Shown here: positions 41,469 to 50,732 of the stretch, one piece after another
Position numbering within the stretch: position 1 is the first letter of the stretch
Layout: every line of letters starts with the position of its first letter
Origin: Plantactinospora sp039889035
GTDB lineage: Bacteria > Actinomycetota > Actinomycetes > Mycobacteriales > Micromonosporaceae
Reading direction: 5' to 3'
Assembly (NCBI GenBank): GCA_039889035.1
Contig: JBDQQY010000004.1
Span: 248,001 to 312,000, forward strand
DNA: 64,000 nt
Notes under the pieces: generated by a model
The model's database searches: none
What the model was told of the DNA's origin: nothing
The model's input: only the letters and a program-made list of their open reading frames with translations
Made by a program: the position numbers and the translations under genes

Positions 41469-42965
41469 TCACCGCCCGTACAGAATTTTGGCTGCCTTGA
41501 CGATGCGCTCCACCTGCGCCGGGGTGCGCTCGAAGGTCATCGCGGGCAGGAGCGAGGGTCCGCGCCGTCTGGTCACCGCTTTGCTGCGGGCGAACTCGCG
41601 CAGGCCGTCGGCGCCGTGGATCCGACCGAAGCCGGAGTCGCCGATCCCGCCGAACGGGAGTGTCGGCATCCCGACGAAGGTCAGGGTGGAGTTGATCGCG
41701 GTCATCCCGGAGCGCATCCGGCCGGCGATCTCGGCCGCCCGGCGCCGGCCGAAGACGGCGCCGCCGAGGCCGTACCGGACCGCGTTGGCGCGGTGCAGCG
41801 CCTCCTCCGCGTCGGTCACCCTGCTGATGGTCAGCGTCGGTCCGAAGGTCTCCTCGCGGACCGCGTCGGCCTCCTCGGGTACGTCGACCAGGATCGTCGG
41901 GTGCACGTACGGCGGCTGGACCGCCTCCGGTCCACCGAGCACCGCCCGTCCGCCCCGGTCGATGGCGTCCTCGATGTGCCGGCGGATCGTGGCGATCTGG
42001 TCCGGCATGGTGATCGGGCCAAGGTCGGTGCCGTCGGGGCCGACGGTGAGCCGGCCCGCCTTCGCCACCACCCGTTCGACGAAGGCGTCGTAGACCGAGG
42101 CGGTGACGTAGGCGCGTTCGATGCCGATGCAGGTCTGGCCGGCGTTGGTGAGTGCGCCCCAGACGCAGGCTTCGGCGGCGGCGTCCAGGTCGGCGTCGTC
42201 GTCGACGATCACCGCGTCCTTGCCGCCGGCCTCGACGACGAGCGGGGTGAGGGTCTCGGCGCAGGCCGCCATCACCAACTTGGCGGTACGGGTGGAGCCG
42301 GTGAAGGCGATCTTGTCGACGCCGGACCGGCACAGCGCGGCGCCGACGTCACCGAGGCCGTGCACGGCCTGTAGCACCGGCTGCTCGGGGACGATCTCGG
42401 CGAAGGTGTCGACCAGCCACTGCCCGACCGCCGGGGTGTACTCGCTGGGCTTGAGCAGCACCGCGTTGCCGGCGGCGAGCGCGTAGCCGAAGGCGCCCAG
42501 CGGGGTCAGTACCGGATAGTTCCACGGCGCGATCATCCCGACCACGCCGTACGGCCGGTATTCGAGCCGGGCGGAGAACTCGGCCACCACCAGCCGGGAG
42601 CGCATCCGGCGCGGGCCGAGCACCCGCTTGGCGTTCCGGGCCGCCCAGTCGAGGTGGTCGATGGCGCTGAACGCCTCGACCACGGCGTCGGCGACCGGCT
42701 TGCCGGTCTCCAGGTGCGACAGCTCGGCGAGTTCCGTGATCCGGTTGGCCAGCAGCGCCCGCCAGCGCAGCAACCGGCTCCGCCGGCCGGCGTTGCCGAG
42801 CCCGGCCCACCACTGCGCCGCTTCCCGGGCCCGCGCGACGGCCCGAACGACGGCGTCGGCGTCGGCGACCGGGAACCGCCCCGCGAGCTCCCCGGTGGCC
42901 GGATTGGTGGAGACCAGCTCGCCGTCGGAGATTCCGGGTACGCCGGGAGCGTTCACGGTCGTCAT
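41469..42965 (-). CDS. Aldehyde dehydrogenase family protein (probable succinate-semialdehyde type)
   Basis: This 498-residue NAD(P)-dependent enzyme has GMIAPWNYPVLTPLG, KPSEYTPAVGQWLVD, the catalytic Glu in VVEAGGKDAVIV and the catalytic Cys in NAGQTCIGIERAYV. The C-terminal LPFGGIGDSGFGRIHG is also typical. The substrate class is suggested by overall pattern only. The start ATG 42965 is preceded by TAGACT and 6 nt, again a leaderless arrangement. Confidence 0.92.
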   Translation of the reverse strand: MTTVNAPGVPGISDGELVSTNPATGELAGRFPVADADAVVRAVARAREAAQWWAGLGNAGRRSRLLRWRALLANRITELAELSHLETGKPVADAVVEAFSAIDHLDWAARNAKRVLGPRRMRSRLVVAEFSARLEYRPYGVVGMIAPWNYPVLTPLGAFGYALAAGNAVLLKPSEYTPAVGQWLVDTFAEIVPEQPVLQAVHGLGDVGAALCRSGVDKIAFTGSTRTAKLVMAACAETLTPLVVEAGGKDAVIVDDDADLDAAAEACVWGALTNAGQTCIGIERAYVTASVYDAFVERVVAKAGRLTVGPDGTDLGPITMPDQIATIRRHIEDAIDRGGRAVLGGPEAVQPPYVHPTILVDVPEEADAVREETFGPTLTISRVTDAEEALHRANAVRYGLGGAVFGRRRAAEIAGRMRSGMTAINSTLTFVGMPTLPFGGIGDSGFGRIHGADGLREFARSKAVTRRRGPSLLPAMTFERTPAQVERIVKAAKILYGR

Positions 42966-42971
42966 GGCGGA

Positions 42972-42977
42972 AGTCTA
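42972..42977 (-). promoter_or_regulatory. -10 box for leaderless aldehyde dehydrogenase gene
   Basis: TAGACT on the minus strand lies 6 nt before ATG 42965. Confidence 0.45.
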
Positions 42978-43176
42978 GACCCGAAGATTACTCACGGGTA
43001 GGTATACGGATCGCCGGGTCCCGATCTCCCATCGGCCGAACCGGCGAGCCCGGATCCACTCCCCGGCCAGCGCGACTCGAACCGGCAGGACGTGGAACCG
43101 GGCGGGGTCGGATGGAAAGCTAGCCCGGGGGCCGACGTTGCCGCGTCGGTGGGGGCGAAGCCGGATGGAGAAATCC

Positions 43177-43704
43177 ATGTCCGACCAACTTGAGCTGTTG
43201 CCGATACTGACCGTGACCAGTGGGCCACTGAGGGGTGCCAGCTTTCGGCTGCGTCCCGGGGTACGCCGGATCGGTCGGGAGGACGGCGTCGACGTGCTGC
43301 TGGACGATCCCAAGGTCAGCCGCTGGCACGCCACCGTCGAACTCGCCGCCGGCCGGGTGCTGTTGACCGACACCGGGTCGACGAACGGGACCTGGCTCAA
43401 CGACGAGCGGCTCTCCGGGCACACCGAGTTGCGGGACGGGGACCGGATCCGGCTTGGCAACCTGGAACTGCGGTTCTTCGATCCCGGGGCCGCCGCCACC
43501 GACCAGTTGGGTACCTTCCGGCGCTCGCTGGCGCCACCCGTGCCGGCCCCGGTTCCCGCCCCGGCGCCGACCCCCCGCGCGCTCGCCGAGCCGACCCAGT
43601 TGATGGGTACGCCCGCGCGGCGGTCCCGGCGGATGCTGTTGATGATCGGCGGCTGTGTCGCCCTTGCCGGCGGAATGACCTGGGCGTACCTCGTCCTCGG
43701 GTGA
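43177..43704 (+). CDS. FHA-domain protein with C-terminal membrane anchor
   Basis: The 175-residue protein carries a forkhead-associated domain (residues ~10-100) with the phosphothreonine-binding residues in RRIGRE, KVSRWHATVEL and TGSTNGTWLNDERL. A Pro/Ala-rich linker and one C-terminal transmembrane helix (MLLMIGGCVALAGGMTWAYLVL) follow, so the FHA domain should face the cytoplasm. GGAG lies 6 nt before ATG 43177. It reads toward the NACHT gene 65 bp downstream and may recruit a phosphorylated partner; no Ser/Thr kinase is in the window. Confidence 0.88.
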   Translation: MSDQLELLPILTVTSGPLRGASFRLRPGVRRIGREDGVDVLLDDPKVSRWHATVELAAGRVLLTDTGSTNGTWLNDERLSGHTELRDGDRIRLGNLELRFFDPGAAATDQLGTFRRSLAPPVPAPVPAPAPTPRALAEPTQLMGTPARRSRRMLLMIGGCVALAGGMTWAYLVLG

Positions 43705-43769
43705 TCCGACTCCTGGTGGTGCGCGGCTGAGGACAGACGCTCGTTGCCGGCACCGGTGACAATCGTGAG

Positions 43770-46700
43770 GTGTCCCGGCGGTCGCGGTGGCGAGCCCTGA
43801 TCATCGTGCTCGTGTGTGTCGCGGGCACAGTGAGCGGACTGGTCTGGTTTCGCTACGACTTCGAGCGGGTGAACTGGGTCTGGGGCGTGGTCGGCGGGGC
43901 GTTGACCGCCTACCCGGTGATCCGGCAGGTGATCCGGGACCGAGACGCTGGCCCGGAGGCGCCGACGGTGCAGCGCCGAGCCGTGGCCGAGCAGTTGGCC
44001 GACCGAGTCCGACGCAACCCGGTGGACGGAGGGCTACTCAAGTCCCTCGAAGAGCCGTACCCGCTGCCGGTGGCCTGGATCAACGCCGCGCCGGACTACC
44101 AACCCTCGTGGCGGACGATCTGCCGCTCCAGCGAAGGGGAGCCGCTGGACCTGTCGGGTCGGGACGACGGTGTCGCCGACACTTTCCGGCGGATCCCGTC
44201 CGGGCGCCTGCTGATACTGGGGCAGGCGGGCTCGGGAAAGTCCATCATGGCGATGCGTCTGGCCCACCGGCTGCTCGTCGGACGCCGCGCGGACGAGCCG
44301 ATACCGATCCTGTTGTACGTCCCGTCATGGGACGCCGGCAACATCCGCTTCGACCGGTGGGTGACCGCACAGATCGCGCACCGCTATCCACACCCGTCCC
44401 TGGCCCATGCCCGCTGGGCGGAGGCGCTGCGGGACCTGCTCGATGCCGGGTTGATCTTACCCATCCTGGACGGACTCGACGAGGCGAGCGAGGAACGGGC
44501 CGCGCTTTGCCTCCGGCGGCTAAACGAAGTGCCCACCCAGCGATTCGTACTGACGTGTAGGACCGGCTTCTACAACCGCTACCTGCAACACGGGGAGAAG
44601 GTACGTGGGGCAGCGGCGGTCGTGATCGAACCGCTGGATCCGGTGAAGGTGGCCGAGTATCTCCAGGACGGGGCACCCGCCCGCCAGATTACCCGGTGGA
44701 CCCCGGTGGTGGAGGAGGTGACCGGAAACAGGTCCGGCGAACTGGCGGCGGCGCTGTCCACGCCGCTGATGGTGGCGATGGCCCGGACTGCGTTCGACGA
44801 GCGTGACGTGCCGACCCGGCTCGGTCCGGGCCAGGTCGACGCGGCACAGGTGGAGCCGGACGACGCCGATCCGGGGAGTCTGGTTGAGCTGGCACGGCGC
44901 GGCGGGAGGGAGGCGGTCGAGGAGACACTGCTCAATGAGGCCGTCAACGCGGCGATCCGGTCGTACCGGGACAGCGGACTGGCGACGCGGTGGCCGCCGA
45001 CCGCGACCCGGAGGTACCTGTCGGTGCTTGCCGGCCACCTGGAGTCGCATGATCGACCCGAGTTCGTCTGGTGGCGTTTGCCGGTAGAGGTTCCCCGGGT
45101 GGTATGGATGTGCTACGACGCGTTCCGGACGGCGCTCGCCGCCTATATCGTGCTCGCCTTGGCGGGTGATGCGCTGACTTCGGTGGTGGCGGCCGTCGGC
45201 GATGCCCAATTGCGGGACATGTTGCGTGGCATCGTGGCAGCCACCGGCACGCTCGTCCTGCTGGCAGCGGTCTTCGGGGCGTTGCTGACAGGCGATGACG
45301 GCGTGACCTCGTACCAGGGCGTGCCGCCGAGGCGGATCGTGTTTCGCGGCGGTGTGCGGACGCTCGGCAGGGGCCTGTTCGAAGGGGTCTTCCAGGGCGC
45401 GTTCTTCGCCGCCATTCTCTGGACCGCGATCCAGTTATACGAACCGAGCGTCGGGATCATCTACTTTCTGGAGCCGTACGCGCTGCCGGTGGGATCGTGG
45501 TCGGCGGAATCCCAGGTGCTGGTGACGGTCGGGTTGATCTGGTGTGGCTACGTCGCCATCCGGACGGCACTGCGGACCGATTTCGCCGCCCCGGCGGACC
45601 GGTTCACCGTGACCGACCCGGTCCGGATGCTTCGGGCGGACCGGTCGGCGGCCGCGCTGCTTCTGCTGCCCACGGTCCTCAGAGCGGTGGTCCTTGTGCT
45701 GCTGCTGTGCGGTGGCTTGGATCTGGTGGGACTGCTCCCGGCCATGTCGCTGGGCGAGCGGGCAGCCGCGGGCCTCGGGCTTGGGCTGGGCCGCTGGGTC
45801 GTGGTGGCGACGGATCGCGTGTGGCTGCGGTTCGGCGTCGCCCAGTTCCTGCTTGCGGTGACGAGGCAGTTGCCGTACCGGCTACTGGAGTTCCTCGCCG
45901 ATGTGGCGTCGGTGGGGTTGCTGCGCGACGTCGGCGGGGTGTATCGGTTCCGGCACGACCGCCTACGGAACCTGCTCGCGACCCTTGGCGGGCAACCCCG
46001 GACAGCCCGTTACCGGGAGCAGTTCGCCACCTCCCTGGCTCGTGCCGGTTACTGGGACGAGGCATTGGCGATCTTCGGTGCTCTGCTTACGGAGCGGGCA
46101 GGTCGGCCGGGCTTGGACGCTCTGCTGGCGGCAGCCCTGCGGAAGAGCGTCTTCGCCGGCTGCGCCGCCGGCCGGTGGTGGCGGACCAGTGAGCGGCTGC
46201 TCGCGGTGCGGGCGCTGTATCCGGACCCGGAGATTCCGCATCCCTCGGCGGTGACCGGCAAGCGACGGGAGATCTCGGAACTCGTTCGCCAGGGCGCGAC
46301 GGTGCAGCGATTGCTGGCGGCGTGCGATGAGTTGATCGAGGCGGAGGCCGAGGCCGGCGAGCTGGAGCCCGCCACGATTGAGTTCCGCGCCACCCTGCAG
46401 TACGTCCAAGGCAACCGCGTCGCCGCGCAGGAGCAGCTTGCCCCGCTGACGAGCCGGGAGTACCGCGAAGAGCCGGCGCACTCGACGCCGGTGGGTGCGG
46501 CGCTACTGGTGCGAGTCGCCCTGGACGGCGGCGATGTCACGGACGCGATTGCCGGCTGCCGGTACGAGCTGGGATTCACCGCGATTTCGCCGCGTCCGGT
46601 GGACATCGCCCGGCTGGCCGAGTCGTGGTGGTGGTCGGTCGAGGTGCTGGCCCAGACCGAGGACGAATTGGCCGAGCAGTACCGCCGGCTCGTTGCGGCT

Positions 46701-47072
46701 GCGGCTGAGGCCAATTCTGCCAACGGCTGGCATGGGGCTCGGCTGACCTCGAGAGAGTGGGCCGAGCTCGGGCTGCTCGCTTGTCGCGCCCGGGTCGACG
46801 ATCCGATGCTCGGCTGGCTGGCGGTGCTGGTCGCCGACCAGTTGTTGGAGGTCGTCGAAAGGCCGGACCGGTTCCGGCTGACCGTCGATCGCAGCGCGCC
46901 GATGTGGTCAGACGTCTCGTTGCCGCCGCCGCAGCCGCGCGACGACGGCGAGGCCGGACGACACTGGCCGGACAGCGTGCTGCCCCCGCCCACCGACTCG
47001 GGACCGGCGTTGCCGCAGGCTCGCACCGCAGCGCCGGACGACTCGCAGGCGAGGCGCTCGCCGCCCACCTGA
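43770..47072 (+). CDS. Membrane-associated NACHT-family NTPase
   Basis: This 1100-residue protein begins with two transmembrane helices (about 9-27 and 36-53). The NACHT NTPase has Walker A GQAGSGKS at 151-158, Walker B ILDGLDEAS at 232-240 and the sensor VLTCRTGFY at 260-268. A second membrane region with several helices spans about 450-680. A TPR-like helical C-terminal third ends in a Pro/acidic tail. STAND NTPases of this kind act as signal-activated oligomerising switches; bacterial NACHT proteins include anti-phage sensors. No effector nuclease or protease domain is recognisable. Codon use is less GC-rich than in neighbouring genes, which hints at transfer. The GTG start lacks a strong ribosome site. 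Confidence 0.85.
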   Translation: MSRRSRWRALIIVLVCVAGTVSGLVWFRYDFERVNWVWGVVGGALTAYPVIRQVIRDRDAGPEAPTVQRRAVAEQLADRVRRNPVDGGLLKSLEEPYPLPVAWINAAPDYQPSWRTICRSSEGEPLDLSGRDDGVADTFRRIPSGRLLILGQAGSGKSIMAMRLAHRLLVGRRADEPIPILLYVPSWDAGNIRFDRWVTAQIAHRYPHPSLAHARWAEALRDLLDAGLILPILDGLDEASEERAALCLRRLNEVPTQRFVLTCRTGFYNRYLQHGEKVRGAAAVVIEPLDPVKVAEYLQDGAPARQITRWTPVVEEVTGNRSGELAAALSTPLMVAMARTAFDERDVPTRLGPGQVDAAQVEPDDADPGSLVELARRGGREAVEETLLNEAVNAAIRSYRDSGLATRWPPTATRRYLSVLAGHLESHDRPEFVWWRLPVEVPRVVWMCYDAFRTALAAYIVLALAGDALTSVVAAVGDAQLRDMLRGIVAATGTLVLLAAVFGALLTGDDGVTSYQGVPPRRIVFRGGVRTLGRGLFEGVFQGAFFAAILWTAIQLYEPSVGIIYFLEPYALPVGSWSAESQVLVTVGLIWCGYVAIRTALRTDFAAPADRFTVTDPVRMLRADRSAAALLLLPTVLRAVVLVLLLCGGLDLVGLLPAMSLGERAAAGLGLGLGRWVVVATDRVWLRFGVAQFLLAVTRQLPYRLLEFLADVASVGLLRDVGGVYRFRHDRLRNLLATLGGQPRTARYREQFATSLARAGYWDEALAIFGALLTERAGRPGLDALLAAALRKSVFAGCAAGRWWRTSERLLAVRALYPDPEIPHPSAVTGKRREISELVRQGATVQRLLAACDELIEAEAEAGELEPATIEFRATLQYVQGNRVAAQEQLAPLTSREYREEPAHSTPVGAALLVRVALDGGDVTDAIAGCRYELGFTAISPRPVDIARLAESWWWSVEVLAQTEDELAEQYRRLVAAAAEANSANGWHGARLTSREWAELGLLACRARVDDPMLGWLAVLVADQLLEVVERPDRFRLTVDRSAPMWSDVSLPPPQPRDDGEAGRHWPDSVLPPPTDSGPALPQARTAAPDDSQARRSPPT

Positions 47073-47181
47073 ACGTCCGGTCGAGACCGCCGACCGGTAC
47101 AGGGCGGACTGATGCTGTTAGCGCGGCGCGGCATTGGCGCGGATGGCACGCCGGGTACCTAACGGGCGGTGGGGGCGGTAT

Positions 47182-47427
47182 TCAGATCTTCTCGGAGCTG
47201 TCGGTGACGAACACGCCGAGACCCTGATGTCCGTATAGTTCGCCGGTCTCGATCATGAGCGTGATCGCGGAACGCACGGTCGACTGGCTACGAACCTCGT
47301 ACATCTCGGCGAGGGACTTGGTCGACGGCAGCTTGTGGCCAGGCGGCCATTCGCCGGAGGCGATGCGCTGCCGGATGTCGGCGATGATCCGGCGGTAGTA
47401 CGGCTCGAATGGTCGTGATGCGGGCAT
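47182..47427 (-). CDS. Short GntR-family winged-helix regulator
   Basis: This 81-residue protein consists almost only of a GntR DNA-binding domain: YYRRIIADIRQRIASGEWPPGHKLPSTKSLAEMYEV, then TVRSAITLMIETGELYGHQGLGVFV. It has no effector-binding domain. GGGAG precedes ATG 47427. It is convergent with the NACHT gene (109-bp gap without a recognisable feature). It could be a complete short regulator of the type found near plasmid-derived or accessory genes. Confidence 0.85.
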   Translation of the reverse strand: MPASRPFEPYYRRIIADIRQRIASGEWPPGHKLPSTKSLAEMYEVRSQSTVRSAITLMIETGELYGHQGLGVFVTDSSEKI

Positions 47428-47809
47428 GCGAAGGACTCCCAGCTAGGCCCACACATCTGATTACGGGCGCTGGGGTACTTCAAGGGCAACGTTGGCTCTA
47501 CCAACAATGACGGTAAGTGCTGGGTGAGGAGACGCCCGACGTCCCGATCGGCAAACCACGCGCCAGCCCCGGCAGCCGGCGGTGCAACCGGTTCGTCAAC
47601 CACCCCGGAGCCTGCGCCGGAGAGCGATAGCGGACCGATCACGATGTCTCGCACGGGCGGCTGGTGCGGCCGTTGGGACCGACCGCACGCGGTAGGACAC
47701 CCCAACTGGTGATGGAGTGGTGAAGACCATCGCGCGGTGGTGGATGGCCTGGTTACTGGGCTCGGGGATATGGCGGGCGGCCACATGTCCGCGACGGGTG
47801 GCGACTGGC
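47428..47809. other. Gene-free stretch with one inverted repeat
   Basis: No coding region is supported here. GTTGG-CTCTA-CCAAC (47491-47505) is a 15-bp inverted repeat 64 bp upstream of the GntR start and could be its operator. Beyond about 47520 the sequence shows only low-quality antisense frames. Confidence 0.4.
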
Positions 47810-48871
47810 ATGATCGCTCGGATGGAGATCCGGCGACACGAGATTTCGGCGAACGGCATCCGGCAGCGGGTGCTGGTGGCGGGCCCGGAGGACGGCCGCC
47901 CGGTGCTGCTGATCCACGGCAACTGCTCCTCCGCCGACTTCTGGCAGCCGTTGGTCCGGCACCTGCCGGCCGACCTCCGGCTGGTCGCCCCCGACCTGCG
48001 CGGCTACGGCGGCACCGAGGTCGCCCCGGTGGACGCGACCCGTGGGCTGGGCGTCTTCGCCGACGACGTCGCCGCGCTGCTCGACGAGCCGGCCCTGTTC
48101 GGCGCGGCGGGCGCCCGGCCGGTGCTGGTCGGGCACTCGCTGGGCGGGGGAGTGGCGATGCGGCTGTTGGTCGACCACCCCCACCGGGTGGCCGGGCTGC
48201 TGCTGGCGGCTCCGGTCTCGCCGTACGGCTTCGGTGGCACCCGGGACCTGGTCGGCACGCCGACCACCCCGGACTTCGCCGGCACCGGGGGCGGTACGGG
48301 AAATCAGGACTTCGTCGCCCGGCTGGCCGCCGGTGACCGGAGCGCCGACGAGCGGACCAGCCCGCGTACGGTCCTGCGCACCGCGTACGTCGCCGACCCG
48401 GCCAGCCTCGGCGCGGACGAGGAACTGCTGCTCGACTCGGTGCTCTCCACCGCGACCGGCGACGACAACTACCCGGGCACCATGGAGCGCAGCGACAACT
48501 GGCCGGGGATGGCGCCGGGGGACCGGGGCGTGCTGAACAGCCTGGCGCCGAAGCACTTCCGGATCGCCGACGAACTGGTCGCGGTGGCGGAGAAGCCGCC
48601 GATCGCCTGGGTACGCGGCGACTCCGACGTGATCGTCTCGGACACCTCCCTCTTCGACCTGGCCCAGCTCGGCGCGCTCGGCGTGCTGCCGGGCTGGCCG
48701 GGTGCGCAGGCGTGCCCGCCGCAGCCGATGATCGGGCAGACCCGCGCGGTGCTGGACCGGTACGCGGCGGCGGGCGGCAGTTACCGCGAGATCGTCTTCG
48801 CGAACTGCGGCCATTCGCCCAACATCGAGCGCCCCGTCGAGTTCGCCGCCGCCCTGCTGGACCTGTTGTAG
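47810..48871 (+). CDS. Alpha/beta hydrolase
   Basis: This protein of about 353 residues shows the hydrolase fold: LLIHGNCSSADFWQPL (oxyanion region), the nucleophile elbow VGHSLGGG, VRGDSDVIV with the likely acid Asp, and CGHSPNIERP with the catalytic His. It may be an epoxide hydrolase, lipase or haloperoxidase relative; the specificity is unknown. The start is uncertain: ATG 47810 and ATG 47822 are both plausible and the frame is open to 47717. The homologous part begins at MEIRRHEISANG. Confidence 0.85.
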   Translation: MIARMEIRRHEISANGIRQRVLVAGPEDGRPVLLIHGNCSSADFWQPLVRHLPADLRLVAPDLRGYGGTEVAPVDATRGLGVFADDVAALLDEPALFGAAGARPVLVGHSLGGGVAMRLLVDHPHRVAGLLLAAPVSPYGFGGTRDLVGTPTTPDFAGTGGGTGNQDFVARLAAGDRSADERTSPRTVLRTAYVADPASLGADEELLLDSVLSTATGDDNYPGTMERSDNWPGMAPGDRGVLNSLAPKHFRIADELVAVAEKPPIAWVRGDSDVIVSDTSLFDLAQLGALGVLPGWPGAQACPPQPMIGQTRAVLDRYAAAGGSYREIVFANCGHSPNIERPVEFAAALLDLL

Positions 48872-48902
48872 GCGGGACCGGTCTCGGGGGCGGGACCGGT
48901 GT

Positions 48903-48918
48903 CCGGCTTCCCAGCCGG
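48903..48918 (+). terminator. Hairpin after the hydrolase gene
   Basis: CCGGCT-TCCC-AGCCGG is a perfect 6-bp stem with a tetraloop, extended by an outer CCGGTG/CACCGG pairing, about 30 nt after the stop. Confidence 0.45.
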
Positions 48919-49025
48919 CGGTACCGGCACCGGGCCGAGGCGCCCGGACGATCCGTGGCAGACTCGCCGCAGGTGACCTAGCGGCCGTTCAGTCGGCCGC
49001 CCGGGACAAAGCGGGAGGTCAAGGG

Positions 49026-50702
49026 GTGGCAGGCGAGACGACCGGTGCCGGCGGCACCATCTCCACCGTCGGCGTCGTCGGACTGGGCACGATGGGCGCC
49101 GGCATCGCGGAGGTCTTCGCCCGCGGCGGTCTCCGGGTGGTCGCCGTCGAGATCACCGCCGAGGCGCTCGAACACGGCCGGGCCACCCTCGCCCGCTCGA
49201 CCGACCGGGCGGTGGAGCGGGGCCGGCTGAGCGCCGCCGACCGGGACGGGCTGCTCGGCCGGATCACCTTCGCCGTCGGGCTACCCGCGCTGGCCGAGGT
49301 CGACCTGGTGGTCGAGGCGGTACCCGAGCGGCTCGACCTCAAGCGACGGCTCTTCGCCGACCTGGACCGGATCTGCCGGCCGACCGCGATCCTGGCCAGC
49401 AACACCTCCTCGCTGAGCGTCACCGAGATCGCCGTCGCGACCGGCCGGCCGGACCGGGTGGTCGGGATGCACTTCTTCAACCCCGCGCCGGTGATGAAGC
49501 TGGTCGAGGTGGTCCGGACCGTGACCACCTCGACCGAGGTGGTCGGCGCGGTGCAGGCGCTCTGCGCCAGGCTGGGCAAGGTCGGCGTGACCATCGGCGA
49601 CCGGGCCGGCTTCATCGCCAACGCGCTGCTCTTCGGTTACCTCAACCAGGCCGTCGCGATGGTCGAGTCGGGGTACGCCAGCCGTGCGGAGATCGACGCC
49701 GCGATGCGGCTGGGCGGTGGGCTGCCGATGGGGCCGCTGGCGCTGCTCGACCTGATCGGCCTGGACACAGCGTACGAGATCCTCGACACCATGTACCGGC
49801 GGGGTGGCCGGGATCGGCGGCACGCCCCGGTGCCGCTGCTGCGCCAGATGGTCACGGCGGGACTGCTCGGCCGCAAGTCCGGCCAGGGCTTCTACCGGTA
49901 CGAGCGGCCCGGTTCGGCCGCCGTCGTACCCGACGGGCAGACCCCCGCGGTGGCCCCGCCCGACGGTGCCCGGCCGGTGCGCAGGGTCGGCGTGGTCGGT
50001 ACGGCTGACGCCGTCACCGGGCTCGGCGAACTCTTCGGCCAGGCCGGCTACGACGTGGTGGTGGTGTCCCGGGACGCCGGGCGGACCGGTGGGCTGGCCG
50101 GGCTGGCCGACGCCGACCTGGTGGTGGAGGCGGTGGCCGACGAGCTTGCGGTCAAGCAGGCTCTCTTCGCCGAGCTGGCCGAGGTCTGCAAGCCGGAGGT
50201 GCTGCTCGCCACCACCACCGGCACGCTACCGGTGATCGACATCGCGATGGCCGCCCGGCGGCCGGCCGAGGTGGTCGGGCTGCACCTGATCGATCCGACC
50301 CGGGCCGGGGCGGTGGTGGAGATCGTGCGTACCGTCCGGTCGTCGGCGGAGGCGGTCGCCACCGCCCGGGCGGTCTGCGCCGGGTTGGGCCGGACCGGGG
50401 TGGTCTGCGGGGACCGGGCCGGGTTCGTGGTGCGAGCGCTGCTCTTCCCGTACCTGAACGATGCGGTGCGGATGCTGGAGGCCTCGTACGCCTCGGTCGA
50501 CGACATCGACCACGCGATGACGCTCGGCTGCGGCTATCCGGCGGGCCCGTTCGAGGTGCTGGACAGGCTCGGCCCGGAGGTGGTGCTGCGGCTACAGCGG
50601 TCGCTCTACCGGGAGTCCCGGGAACCGGGGCTCGCCCCGGCGCCGCTGCTCGAGCAGTTGGTCACCGCCGGCCGGCGGTTCCGCGACGGAGCCGCCGGCT
50701 GA
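49026..50702 (+). CDS. 3-hydroxyacyl-CoA dehydrogenase, tandem two-module protein
   Basis: The first module of this 558-residue protein (about 1-290) is a complete dehydrogenase: GVVGLGTMGAG nucleotide loop, VVEAVPERLDLK, SNTSSLSVTEIA, catalytic His in GMHFFNPAPVMKLVE, GRKSGQGFYRYE. The second module (about 315-555) repeats the fold, but the Gly loop reads GVVGTADAVTG, SNTSS reads TTTGTLPV and HFFNPAP reads HLIDPTR. It has therefore lost several NAD and catalytic positions and may be structural or regulatory. GGGAGG lies 7 nt before GTG 49026. Two-module proteins of this type occur in phenylacetate or butanoate catabolism. Confidence 0.88.
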   Translation: MAGETTGAGGTISTVGVVGLGTMGAGIAEVFARGGLRVVAVEITAEALEHGRATLARSTDRAVERGRLSAADRDGLLGRITFAVGLPALAEVDLVVEAVPERLDLKRRLFADLDRICRPTAILASNTSSLSVTEIAVATGRPDRVVGMHFFNPAPVMKLVEVVRTVTTSTEVVGAVQALCARLGKVGVTIGDRAGFIANALLFGYLNQAVAMVESGYASRAEIDAAMRLGGGLPMGPLALLDLIGLDTAYEILDTMYRRGGRDRRHAPVPLLRQMVTAGLLGRKSGQGFYRYERPGSAAVVPDGQTPAVAPPDGARPVRRVGVVGTADAVTGLGELFGQAGYDVVVVSRDAGRTGGLAGLADADLVVEAVADELAVKQALFAELAEVCKPEVLLATTTGTLPVIDIAMAARRPAEVVGLHLIDPTRAGAVVEIVRTVRSSAEAVATARAVCAGLGRTGVVCGDRAGFVVRALLFPYLNDAVRMLEASYASVDDIDHAMTLGCGYPAGPFEVLDRLGPEVVLRLQRSLYRESREPGLAPAPLLEQLVTAGRRFRDGAAG

Positions 50703-50732
50703 CCGCTGGCTGGCGTGCCATCGGCCGAGGCG

